Source of the DNA: Climacteris rufus
Taxonomy: Eukaryota; Chordata; Aves; Passeriformes; Climacteridae
Direction of reading: 5' to 3'
DNA: 64,000 bases
Assembly (NCBI GenBank): GCA_013398175.1
Contig: VZRZ01000589.1
Coordinates: 470,198-534,197 of the forward strand
Below the pieces are notes generated by a model, which did not search any database, was not told where the DNA came from, and was given only the letters and a program-made list of their open reading frames with translations. A program made the translations under genes and the position numbers. Below are positions 1 through 12,000 of the stretch, piece after piece; within the stretch, counting starts at the first letter, position 1, and every line of letters begins with the position of its first letter.

Positions 1-2852
1 AATTTTGAGATGTGACAAACAGCAGCGTATTTGATGAAAGTGGGAAAAAAAATCACAAACAAATTTATATTGTTTAAATAATACACTCTATTTTATTTTG
101 TCTTAAAATAGTTTAACCTTTATGCTACAGACTTGTTTCAAAAAACAAAAGGTCTCATCTTGCACCAAAAATATATATATTTTTATATATATATATATAT
201 AACACTCTGTTTTATTATTATTTCTCTCCAAAGACCATTAAATACTAGGTGGAAAATGAGAACTAAATAGTGAGTGTTGAAAAGAATCAAATTTTATTTT
301 TAGTTAGAGTCGCACATTTTAAACATTTATATTCTGAGCAATGATTTATCTTCAATACAGAAGATTCCAAGTTCACACTCCAGCAATTCAGGAACTGCTA
401 AACCCTGAAGGGCTCGAGCCAATGCACACTGGGGTCGATGGGCAGCCCCACACCCACCCCAGTGGGTTCTGGACTAGGCCCCAAGTGCACTGGTTCTCAG
501 CCATACAATGGCTAACTTTTCTCTTTCTTGCTGAGGAGAGCAAAAACCATCCAGGCACATTTTTGCTCTTTTTTTTTAAAAAAAATAGAAGTTAAAAAAA
601 AAGAAAAAAAAAAAGAAAGAAAACCAAACCACTTCCTACCTATCCAGTGATTGCATTTTTCAGATCACTACCCTTTGAAATTTATTAAGAATAAGAGAAA
701 ATACATAGTGTTTTTAAATAAAAGAAAACCTGCATTGGACTACCATAGATGAGTTGTTTAAACAAACACAGTGCACAATTGGAGGAAGGTTGGTTAGGAG
801 GCAGTTTTTATGTACACGTGGAAGTCACATCATATACAAACTGGAGAACAAGGAGAGTTAGTTTGCATTTTTTCACAGAAGGACTGCAAAAGGGTCTCTG
901 CAGCTTTCTTCACAACTGATCTTCAGGAGGCTCTGTGAGACAGGAAGGAGCAGCCAGAGGAAGAGGCTGCTCCAAAGTTACCTTTTTCAGCAGGTATGTG
1001 TGAGCCCATGGCAGAACTGTGTGGGGGAAATGTGAGGAGCAGGGATGGGCAGAGCAGCCCCGCGGTGCCAGCAGGCTCCATCCACACTGCCCTCCTCCCC
1101 TCCCTCCCACAGAGACAAACAGGTCACTAAAAACACCACATTGTATTTTTCCTGGCCATGCAAGACACTTGTGTTCAGTGTTTTAGAAAGCTGGAAATGG
1201 GAATATCAATCCTTGCCTAGCTGTTCTGTAAATTGCAGTGTGAACTGTTCTGCTTATGGAAGAAAAAGATGTTTGTTACTAACTACACCCCCCTGCTGGG
1301 CTGTTTTTCCTTTATGTGACAACACAGGTAATTCTATTTATTTTTCTTTTTTTTTTTCCCCAGAGATAAAATTATGGGAAGCCAAATAAATTTTGAAATC
1401 AGCCAACATGAAAAGAAAGCGGAAATTCCCATGTCCTGACCACCCCTGTTCAGCCTTAAATAGTAAAAAATCTAATGGCAGAGCTGTACAGAATTCCCAA
1501 TAGAAACATCCAGAATATGAAGGAACGTTTTAATTGCACAATAGACATGTAAAGTGAGTAATATCACCTTGTTAAAGTCTAATCTTTGGTTTTTGCCTTG
1601 GGAAAGGCTCTAAATGACAGACGAGGGGCAGGAATTTCCATTACACCACAGAAACCACAGCTCACTGAAGTGAGTAGTTCCACTGATTTCGGTAAATATT
1701 CTGGTAGGAAGTGTTTCCTGAATCATGGCCTAAAAGCAATTCCAAAATGAGCATGAGAGAAATGATCTAAAGCCAGGGAAATGGTGCAGATTGCTAATTA
1801 AAAAAAAAAAAAATAACCACCACCTTATTTTCTGACCCTGGTTTCTGCAACACCTTTTAGGTAAGAGATTTGTCCTTTTAGGACAGAGATTTAAGCACAT
1901 GAGTGGACCCACAAGTTTCAGGAAACGGTCCCAGCTGAACACCCCTTTGCCAGGCTGGGGACTTGGAATTTGCTTGGGGTTGGTTTTTATTTTGAGATGG
2001 TGAATGAAGCAAACAAGCAACAGTAGAAATGAGGACCATAGGTGAAACATTTCATTTCTCTCCTTCATCTACTCCAGGCAACGCTTGGACAAAGGTAAAA
2101 AAAAAATCATCTATAATTAAAAAGGAGAGGGATGCTGGGCCTTTTTACTACCTTTTCCTGTGCTTTTGCAATAATCAGCTGTTCCTAAGTCACTACTACT
2201 TTACCCATTCCAAGCTATGGGTATTGACCAGTGAAACACAGTAGTCAAGTAGACAGAAGACTCAGCACTGAAGAGTATAAACTATAAATTATATTGAAAA
2301 AAAACCCACTTTAATTAAAAGCTGTTCAGTGCATATGTTATGGGCCATTTGCATTACAGACAATCCCTCCTGCTGGTTAAACCAAATCAGCTTGGGTATA
2401 CATTGGCCCAAATTTTGGAAGTGTTGAATATCCCCCAGTTCTGCTGAAATCAGTGAGGACACAGCATTTCCCAAAATCACTGATGCTCACACAGCAACAC
2501 GCTAACTTCTACCAACAAACTCAAGGTACTGATAAATTAAAAACGCCCGAGAGCAGGGAGGTGAGGAGGGGCGGGAGGTGTAAGTCTGCACGCAGCCATT
2601 CTCTCAGGTGTGCATGCACACATTAGTAATTGCAGGTGTGTCTTAAATTCGGTGCTGTTGATTCCAGGGAGGGCTCCCCCTCGGTGCAGGCCGTCTGCAG
2701 TGACCCTGGCACCACACGACATCCCTGTGGACGGGGAGCAGCGCCGCGGGTCTGGGCTCAGGGGCGTCGCGGCCTCCGCGGGCGACGCCGGAGCCGCTGG
2801 AGTTGTGTGGGGAGGGTGGGAGGGGACGGGGCAGGGGCACAGTGACACGGCC
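1..2852 (-). other. Putative ARK2N 3' UTR and downstream flank
   Basis: This is the sequence directly 3' of the ARK2N stop. No other gene is visible. The first ~150 bases after the stop are CpG-rich; the rest is AT-rich with A/T runs and an (AT)n tract. Several minus-strand AATAAA hexamers occur (for example as TTTATT near 1336, 675, 290, 208 and 85), so the true poly(A) site cannot be chosen from sequence alone. Vertebrate ARK2N transcripts have long 3' UTRs, which makes an extended UTR here plausible. Confidence 0.4.
168..201. repeat. (AT)n microsatellite
   Basis: Two AT tracts separated by TTTT, close to the left edge of the window in the putative ARK2N 3' flank. Confidence 0.9.
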
Positions 2853-3036
2853 TCACAGGAGGTATTTGCGCCGGGTGTCCTCATCCAGAGTGAGGTCCAC
2901 CACTTCTGGGGGCGAGGACCAGTTCTGCTGGGGGGCCACTGCTGTCCATGGCTGCGCCGGCTGGGCGCTCCCGTAGGCCGGGCCGCGCTTCCAGGAGGAC
3001 ACGCTCTGGATCACCCCTCCCCTGGGATGCACACAC
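2853..3036 (-). CDS. ARK2N: ARK2N coding exon 4 (residues 345-405, third SUMO-interaction motif, stop)
   Basis: Acceptor GCCTCGCTGCAG ending at 3037. The exon encodes CVHPRGGVIQSVSSWK, a Gln/Pro/Trp-rich linker, then EVVDLTLDED and the C-terminus RRKYLL, followed by TGA at 2855-2853. The acidic VVDLT motif is the strongest SUMO-binding consensus in the protein. Confidence 0.95.
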
Positions 3037-6000
3037 CTGCAGCGAGGCAAGGGAAACACACAGAGTCAGTGACACGGCTGGGTTCGGCCATCTGAGACTC
3101 CCAGCTCGAGCGTTTCATCGCTATCTGGTCAGCAAATCCCTCTCCAAAGTGGATTCTCTACTTGCAGAAATACCCAGCGAACAAATCTGAATTTAAATTG
3201 GGGGATTTGGTGGGGATTAAACTATTCCAAAGGAATGCCAGTGGGTGTAAAGTGATATTCCTTAAAAAATACAGGCATGGATGCTAAGGATCTCAAAGAA
3301 GCCTGCCCCACCATGTGTAGTACCATGCAGTTTCCTGCTAGTAGCTTTGCCCACTGGACTTGTTAAAATGTGAAGTGAGGCTGCATGGTACAAAAAGAAA
3401 AGCTGTCTTGCAATATTAAATCAAAGCCATGTTGAAACAAGGCGGCAGTGATATTTTCATTACAATAATTGCAAAAGAGATCTTGCTAATTACATTACGA
3501 CAGCCATTACATCTGATTTTTGCTTTGGTCTGTTTAACTAAAAATTACAAACACACTGGGAAGTGCTCACTGACAACAGTTCAGCACCACTTCAGCAAAA
3601 CATTTAAGCTTTCAGTGACTACTGCCAATGAGATTAAAATGTGTATTTAAAGTAAGTGCCCTGGTGAAGTAGGGTACACAGGTACCTATTTACACAACCT
3701 TTTTACCTATTATATTCATTGTAGATACACAACAAACAAAGCACAAGTTCATAGCCATTAGAAAAAAGAAAAGCAAAATGAAAGGCAGAATAATTTTGTT
3801 GTATGATGAAATGATGACAGGAATTTACTAGAGGCTATAGGATGATCATTCCATGTCCAGCTGTAAATCTCACACAGGCACTAGTAAAACTTGATACCCA
3901 GTGCTCCAAAAACTGTTTTGCCCCTGTAAGTACTGATGGTGGCTGTAGCTGTTCCTGGCTGCATGGATAAACACAAGGTGTTCTGGCTGCTGGGGTAACT
4001 TTCTCCCATTTCTTTGTGAAGGCATGTGTATTTCAGGAACCCAAATTTCCTGCACTGATCAAATACCCCTGATATTTAAGTTTTATTTATTCTAATTTAA
4101 GGTTGTGCTATTTATTTTCTCCAAAACTGCTTAGGTTATGCTCAACTCTCCTGGTTCTGGTTGGAGTTTCATGAAATAGAATGAAAAATCTCATTCTCTG
4201 AGCTGTAACTTCTCTGAATATTAATGTCTCATTGCCTTCTCAGATACGCTGCTTAGGTTTAGATGTGATGTTCAGGATGGCTTTTTTATTACTTCTTCAG
4301 TCTTAAAAAGACATACTTAAAAGTATATATCTACAAAGAGTTAGCAGTAAGAGACTGGAACTCTAACAAATGTATGGGATTATTTTTTAAGGCTTGCTTT
4401 TAGAAAGAAATATTTTTAAGGATAACTGGCAAGAAAAGCTTGTAGACAAAGCAAATTAAATATGATGGTTGGTCTCAGGGACTGTGGTCCATCATTCTGA
4501 GAACAGTCCTCAAGGCTTAGGAAAAGCTAACACTAACTTTTCTTCCTGAAGATGACAAAATACAAGCCATAAATTATCCTGCAGAAATGATACCTCAGAA
4601 AAACAAAAGTGTTTATCCTCAAACAAGTCACGCAAGCAGCCAACAGCAAAACATTCAGTCAAACATGAGCTTGGGGAACATGCCTCAAATCTGTAGCTAA
4701 GAGAAGATACCAAGTAAAGAAAAAAAAAAAAGGAGGGGTAAACAAAATAAAAACAACCTTGGAAAAAACAGCGGAAAACTGTTTTATACACATGCATCAT
4801 TAAAAAAATAAAATCGGCTGGTGAAAAATTAAGCAAACTGAAAAACGTGACTTGGGGTCCTAAGTAGGTGCCAAGTAATATTCCAATGATGAGAAACAGC
4901 AGCAATTCACTAACGACCTGAAGAACTACAAATGATGGACAAACTCCAGGGTGTCACGACTCACACCAGCCCAACAATGACATGGAGTAGGGAGCATGAT
5001 GAAAAACAGGATCCAAACACCACACTAACTAAGCATGCAGAGAATACTGATCAAAAACCTAAACCTTGTCCAAACCCTGTCAGAAGCCCATCAATACTTC
5101 ATAACTGCAAGCCTAGACCTGCAAGAGAAATAAAACTCTAAATAGGATTCAAAGAACTGACACATGTTGAGTGAGCATTCAACAGAGCCAGGAAACACTG
5201 GTCTGTGGGAGATGGGTACAGGAGCAAAGAAAAGCGTACAGCAGTGCTTTTAGTGTAATCTGCTGGAATTATTTCAGTCCATATCTACAAAAACTCACTT
5301 TAAACAGCATCTCTGCATTTAGTTCATGTTTCCATTCCTGTACAGGGAAGGCAGCAGCACAGAAAGCTTTCAAACAGGGGATTGCAACACGAGGGTCCTG
5401 TGTGCACAGAGCTGCACAGATTTACACCAGCCAGCAATGGAGGGCGACTCCACATCCCTCACCATTAGCACAAAGATCCTCCAAGCCCTGGGTCTGCTGG
5501 ATAAACAGCCAGGAGAGCTGCTTCCTAAGGAATCTGCATCTTCCAAAAGAGCTGGCCATGCAAGGACTTTCACTGCTCTAAAAGCAAAGACTCAATCTCT
5601 CTCCTTTCAGGAACTGAAAATTTCCATTTTTTTTAACCATCCTACAGCACTTGGCTGTGCCCACATTATCCATAAAGTTTTCTGCCTAGGAAATTGAGTC
5701 CTGCATACCTTCCTTCTTCATGAAGTGAAGTGAAGAGATGACAAGGAACTCTCACACCCCTCTTCTGCCTCTAAGCACCCACTAGGCAGCAGAAAAGTTT
5801 TGGAAGGAGCTCGTCTATGCACTGTTTTAACTTGGTTTTATTCCACCAAATTCACACTCCCCACTGTACGAAAATGTCAGTCTTGTTCAACTGCTTCATA
5901 GTATTTTAAGCCATGGAAATATAATAGACTAAAAAGATGTGGAGTAACATCAAAAAATGCCTACCAAGAAGAAGAACAGCTGGACAGGTTTCTGAGTGAG

Positions 6001-9000
6001 AGAGAAACCTCTGTCACCTTTACCCTCATCTACTTTAACCTTTCTTGTACCTTAAAATAAAGCCAAGATTCATTATGATCCAATTTTTAATCTAAAGGGG
6101 CTATCTTATGACAGCATCTATTGAAAAGTTGATGCTATTTTTACAACTCTTGATTAATTAAAGTGGAAGTTGATAAAAAAACTTGAGTTAATATTTTGAA
6201 AGGAAACTAGATTCCACATAAATATTTTTATGTAAGTTATTTACATATTCATAAATGCCTTTAAAATCTGAATTCCTGATGTAGGTACATTTGGTATCTC
6301 AGTATTTGGTATTTTAGTACTACATATCTTTACCCAGTTGATGTTTGATATTGAATCACAAGTTTAATCTGAATAATTCTTAAGAAAAACACATTCTAAA
6401 GAAAAACACATCCTGATATCACCAAGACCAGCAAAATAGAAGAAACAAGTGCAACATTTGCTGCCTTTTAGGCATCACTTATGGATGGGTAACTACGGAA
6501 GTAAAGGTCAGCAGTTGTTTCTTCATTAATTTTGGAAAAACAGACATTTTGATAAAATGAAAGAAGTATTAGAGCAAGAAAAAGTAAGTCATACCTGGCA
6601 TGCTCCTGAACTCCAACAATCTCTACTTCACTGTCAGAAGAGGCAATATTAATTTCTTCATTGGCCTGGGCATTACCAGAAGAGGTTTTGTCACCTGCAA
6701 GGAAGCCTGGATCCAAACAACCTAGAGATGGGGAAAATGGGAATACAGACAGTGTTTAACAGCTTACACAACTCAGAAATCAGCTGGAAAAGGAGTTTCC
6801 CAAACTAACAAAAAACAAAAAAAAAACACTGAGATTGAAAATCTTATTAGATTAAGTTTTTTAACCCACAGCTCAGCACCTGAGAGAGGAAAACCACTGG
6901 ATGTAGCCAGTGTCAACAGCTCTGGTGATTGTGCTATCACACAAATGTGAACAAAGCCTAAGTGTTCCACCAGGTGTTCTTGAATTTAGAATTTACAGCT
7001 GCAATGTTATGACAGTGCTAGGAGTCAGACTGTTCCTAAACCTCTCTGACTTTAAGAAACAAAACAACCTAATCATACTCCATGATAATACGGCTAAAAA
7101 AGCCTACAGGCTGGACAGAAACATCACACATCAAGGAAAACTAATTTAATGTATTTAAATAAAAATATTGGGGGAAGCTAGTCAGTGAAAAAAACCACAG
7201 CAAACCCATCAGTTTCTGTCTGTGCTGCTTCACATATCTGCTCTGACATTATTACAAATACTTGAAAAAACTAAAGGTGGTTTTCCTAAGTCCCATATGC
7301 AGCAGGGCTGGTTTTTTATTACAGTTCCTCAGTGCCATCCAGTTCATCAGTTTGTCAAGCCACAAGCCCTCTCTAAACCCTCACAGAGAGTGTGGCACAT
7401 TTTTGTCCTTTCTGCCAAGCGCTGCCAAGAAGGTTCTTCACCCCAATTAGTGAAGCTGTGTTAAGTCACACAAGAGAATACTTGCCTGGGAAACACAGAG
7501 CAGCCAAAATTATTATTTCTTTCACAGCAAATAGATTTATTTTAAAAATCAATTAATTAAAAGATATAACTTCTAGTCTTATTTTTTTTTCCTTTCAGGA
7601 AAAAGAGAAGATTATTAATTCCACTGTCTCTCTTTATCATTAGCCTGGGGGATGCTGGGCAGATGTGAAGTAGGTGACACTACCTACTTCTTAGAAACCA
7701 CTTGCTCAGCTGTATTACACAGGGCAAGAGCCATTTGTTGAGCAGGAAATTTGAGAATAGGTGAAAATTTAATGTGTGTCTAGTTTGAGTGGACACCTCC
7801 TCAAAGATGAGAGGAGGAGGAGAAGCAATAATGATCTGCAGGATTTCAAAGGTGTGTGAACATGCAGAACTGATTTTACCCCCAGGGAGATTAAAAGGAC
7901 AAAGAGAGAAGAAATTAAACTTAAAACAAGTGCCAGGGAAACTTCCTAATGACTGCTTTAAGCACTTGGGAAAGATGCAAGAAAACAGAATCATAGTATG
8001 ACTTGGGCTGGAAGGGACCTTAAAGCTCACCCAGTCCCACCCCCTGCCATGGGCAGGAACACCTTCCACTGTCCCAGGTTGCTCCAAGCCCCGTCCTACC
8101 CAGTCTTGGGCACTTCCAGGGATGGGACAGCCACAGCTTCTCTGGGCACCCTGTGCCAGGGCCTCCCCACCCTCACAGAGGAGGATTTCATCCCAATATC
8201 CCATCTAACCCTGCTCTCTGGCACTGGGAAGCCATTCCCCCTTGTCCTGTCCCTCCAGGCTCTTGTCCAAAGTCCCCCTCCGGTTCTCCTGCAGGGACAG
8301 AGACTGTGCTGTATGTTCAGTTTTTGGAAAGCCAAGATCCTTAGTGGTTTGATCAGGGTTTGCAAGAGAAGCAAACCCATGTGCTGTCAGGTACATGAAG
8401 GAGGAGTTTCCATCTCACTTAAAAGAAATTAGTAGCCTATACAGACTCTTCCTACCATTACAGTTCAGCTGAACATTTCTTGGCAAATAACACTGACTGC
8501 CAGAAAGCCCAAAAATGGGTCATGGGTATTGCTTTAATCAAAGTGCCTGGGCAGTCTGTGAAACATGAAATGGAAGTGCTCAGAGGCTTTGACTCCTGCT
8601 GGGGGCTTTCCACTGCCAGAGGGAAGAGTTAGACGGGATATTGGGAAGGAATTTTTCCCTATGAGGGTGGTGAGGTCCTGGCACAGGTTGCCCAGAGAAG
8701 CTGTGGCTGTCCCATCCCTGGAAGTGTCCAAGGCCAGGCTGGATGGGGCTTGGAGCAATGTGGGATAGTGGAAGGTGTCCCTGCCCAAGGCAGGGGGTGG
8801 GACTGGATGGCCATACTAACTTATATTAATGCCACACCACCCTTCTGCACCTTTTTCTAGACAGGGTAATGTTTGGCAGAAGAGCAAAGCAGACCAGCTC
8901 TTAAATAGCCACAAAAGAATATCCAGAGGCATAACTTGCAGTCCCAAAAGAGCTTCTATACCACAGCTTTAAGTTCAGACAACAAAAAGCTAATTAGCAG

Positions 9001-12000
9001 TAGTGAAACCATGATTAGCAGAGTAAATACTGCAAGAGTAGCTGAGTGTAAATCAGGATTATAGCACACAGACAGACAGATTTACAGCCTCTGGCCATAC
9101 AAATTTCATGCCTAATAACATGCCCACGCTGTTAATTTCTTTGCACGAACATTACAACAATGCCCAAAGTGATGCTTTGCTTGCCCTGCAACATCAGGGC
9201 TTGCAAAACAGCCCCAAATATTTGCCCATGCACAAAGATGTGATAGTGTTAGAAGATTTTTCACTTAGATAGAGCTACTTATGTTGTTATTTTCCCATGA
9301 GAACACATTCTTTAAAGTCTGCTAAACCAGATACTGGCTGAAGATTACACTTGTAAGTGAACCAGGTGCAAGATTTGAAAATTCTGCTTTCCCAGTGTCA
9401 ACCCCAGACATGGTAGGAAAGGCCAGTACTGGCAAAGGTGCAGGCAGATGTGTACCAAGGCTGCAGGGCTCTGGGGCAAGGTGTATGTATGAGCAAAAAG
9501 AAATTCATCCTTTCAGCTGCTGACATGGCTGTAGCACCAGGACCAAATCCATATGAACATTCCCAGGGATGAAGAAGTCTCTTGACATTTCCAGTTTTCT
9601 TTTACCTGCAAGTGCCCTTGGATATAGGTGGAGGAAGGAAGAAAAATTTCTACTTGCACTGCAGCATTTTAAGTGGAAAGTGGAAGAAAGCTTGGTAAGA
9701 AACATTACCTTTTATTTCCTTACATTCATTTGAAGTACTGATCCACTGGTGCTATATAATACAGGTGATTTCAGCTGTTCTAATTGTTTTATAAATCCCT
9801 TATTAAAGGACTGGGCTTGTGAGGGGTCAAATAGCTATCAGTCAGCTGTTGTCCTGCAAAAAATACCAGTGAGCTTGGAAAACACAGGCAAGCTTCAGAA
9901 AGCTTGTAAAAACATCCAGCCATGGACCAGAGTGAAAATAATGCACAGAGATTCTCATATTCAAATCATGGACTTGTAGATGGAACACCCCTTTAAAAAG
10001 CACCGTGTAATTGTGTTTCTTCAAGCCTTACAGACAGGGAGAGGCAGCTCAGAGCCACCACCACACTCCCCAGGTGGGTGCCCTCTGGCAGGACTGTTTC
10101 CTGTTTGGAAAACAGCACAAAACACAAACCTTGTTGTGCTCCACCAGGGCAGGCAAGACCATGTCTTATGCATCCTGAAACCCTAACATGGGTGTTAAAA
10201 GATGAGTGGAATGGAAGGCAGAACACTGGCATGGAAGGTTGTGGGATGAAGCTGATGGGAAACAACCTCTGCAAACACCCAAATGTTGTTGTTTAACTCT
10301 TTTGCTAGTGAAGGGTTACAAGTGAAGCTGAACAATGTTTATGAGCTACAGGAACTGCTCTGAATTCTTCCACAGTATTCCTGAAGCATATTTCTTTCCT
10401 GTCCCTGGATGCTAAGTCCACCTACCAGCACCTTTCCATCCTTCATCTTTATCTGATGCTGGGCTGTCCAATTTTCTAAGGGTGTTGGAAATGCAGATGG
10501 AATGTGGGAATAATTAATGCTTGTATTTTAAAGATATAAAGAGACAAACCAAAAAAAAGACATACAATATTTAAAATGAGATTAAAACCCATTGACTAGC
10601 TGGTGGCATGGCACATCATAATCAATAATTCAGTAACAAGCTTAGCTCACTTTCATTAAAATTAAAAAAAAAAAACCCACAACACCAAAACCCCAGACCT
10701 AAGTTCCCTGGAGTAATTAGAGGGAAAAGAAGAAAAAAAAAATGTGAATATTAGTGTCAAAAATACACTGCAGGAATTTTCATCAGTTTTTATCACTTGT
10801 ATTTTGGAATAAATGTCAAACCTTTTTCATAAGCCCCTGTCCTTTTTTCTCACAAAATCCACAAAGGGAGATTTTACAGCTGTATAAACTATAAAAATAC
10901 TGAAAGCAAGAAAGGGAGAGGCACCAACTAGGGTGCTGGAACAAATGTCAGAGGAAGAGAATTTAAACTAACCTGTATCAGCACTCATTTCATTCAGCAG
11001 CCCTCTGGTTCTCCAGGTAGATCCTGAGTCTTGATTTCCTAAAGAATTATTGTGCTCTTGAACGACTGCAGCCGCCAAAAGATTGTCCACATTTACCACT
11101 TCTGGGTCTGAGTTTGTGTCTGATATATCATAGTGAGCCACAACAGGGGGTCCATCTGCAGGGGAGAAAAGCAATGTGGGTCAGAAATCAGCACAGTGGG
11201 AAAGACACCTCTAAATGTACAAATAACTTGTTTAAGGATTAATGCAACATCCTGTGTGAAGCTCTTGAAGTTACATAGTGGTGAATTGTATGAATTATTA
11301 AACTTCAGCTAATGAACATAGTCTGAGATTACAGAGACATTTTGACCTTTGCATAACACAGAAAACACAAGTGTCAGAAAAACACGTTTATCAAAGTATC
11401 AGTTCTTTGCGTATTATCTTTCACATTAACACAGAAACATCTCCATATCTGACAATGTTACATATACAATCTTTAAAGGATAAAAACTCCACTTTAAAAT
11501 AAAAAGTAGTAAGTTACAGGACATTAAATTGGGCAGACGAGATATTTATCTAGAGAATTTTACAAAAGTGACAGCTTACATTATTATAGGGTTAATTGAG
11601 TAAAAATAACTTTTTCATATAACTGATCCAGTGACAATAAATTTAACATGAGGCAACTTTCCTTTTATAACATTTGCCTGCCAAGGGCAGGGGGATTTTT
11701 CAAAATGGCAATTTTTTTTGTGTTTTGTTTTTTTTTTTGTAAGATCAAGACTAACAAGAAACAAAACTATCATGTGCAGTGATAAATATGCCTTTCATTC
11801 AACATGATTGTCATATGAATTTCTGGCCACCCTAGTGAAGTAGAAAAGAGGGAGATAAAGTTGCTTACATGATTCTGAAATCTGTTCTTGAGGAATAACA
11901 AAAAACTATTTTTGATCCATTTTGTTAGGGCCAACTAAATTCTTTGTGATGAATGAAAATCACTTGCAATTGGAAAGCATGCTAGAAACAGAAGAGACTC

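Larger units (their letters stand above)
6722..10972 (-). other. ARK2N intron between coding exons 2 and 3, with two CR1 fragments
   Basis: The only recognisable content is an oppositely oriented pair of CR1 3'-end fragments at about 7986-8312 and 8600-8813, listed separately. The rest is AT-rich with no supported gene. Confidence 0.8.

Noticed and set aside
7680..8432. Frames of 94-174 codons on both strands
   Set aside because: Most of their length is the CR1 3' end, which is noncoding and happens to be stop-poor. The same applies to frames at 15032-15523, 30272-30695 and 62506-62865.
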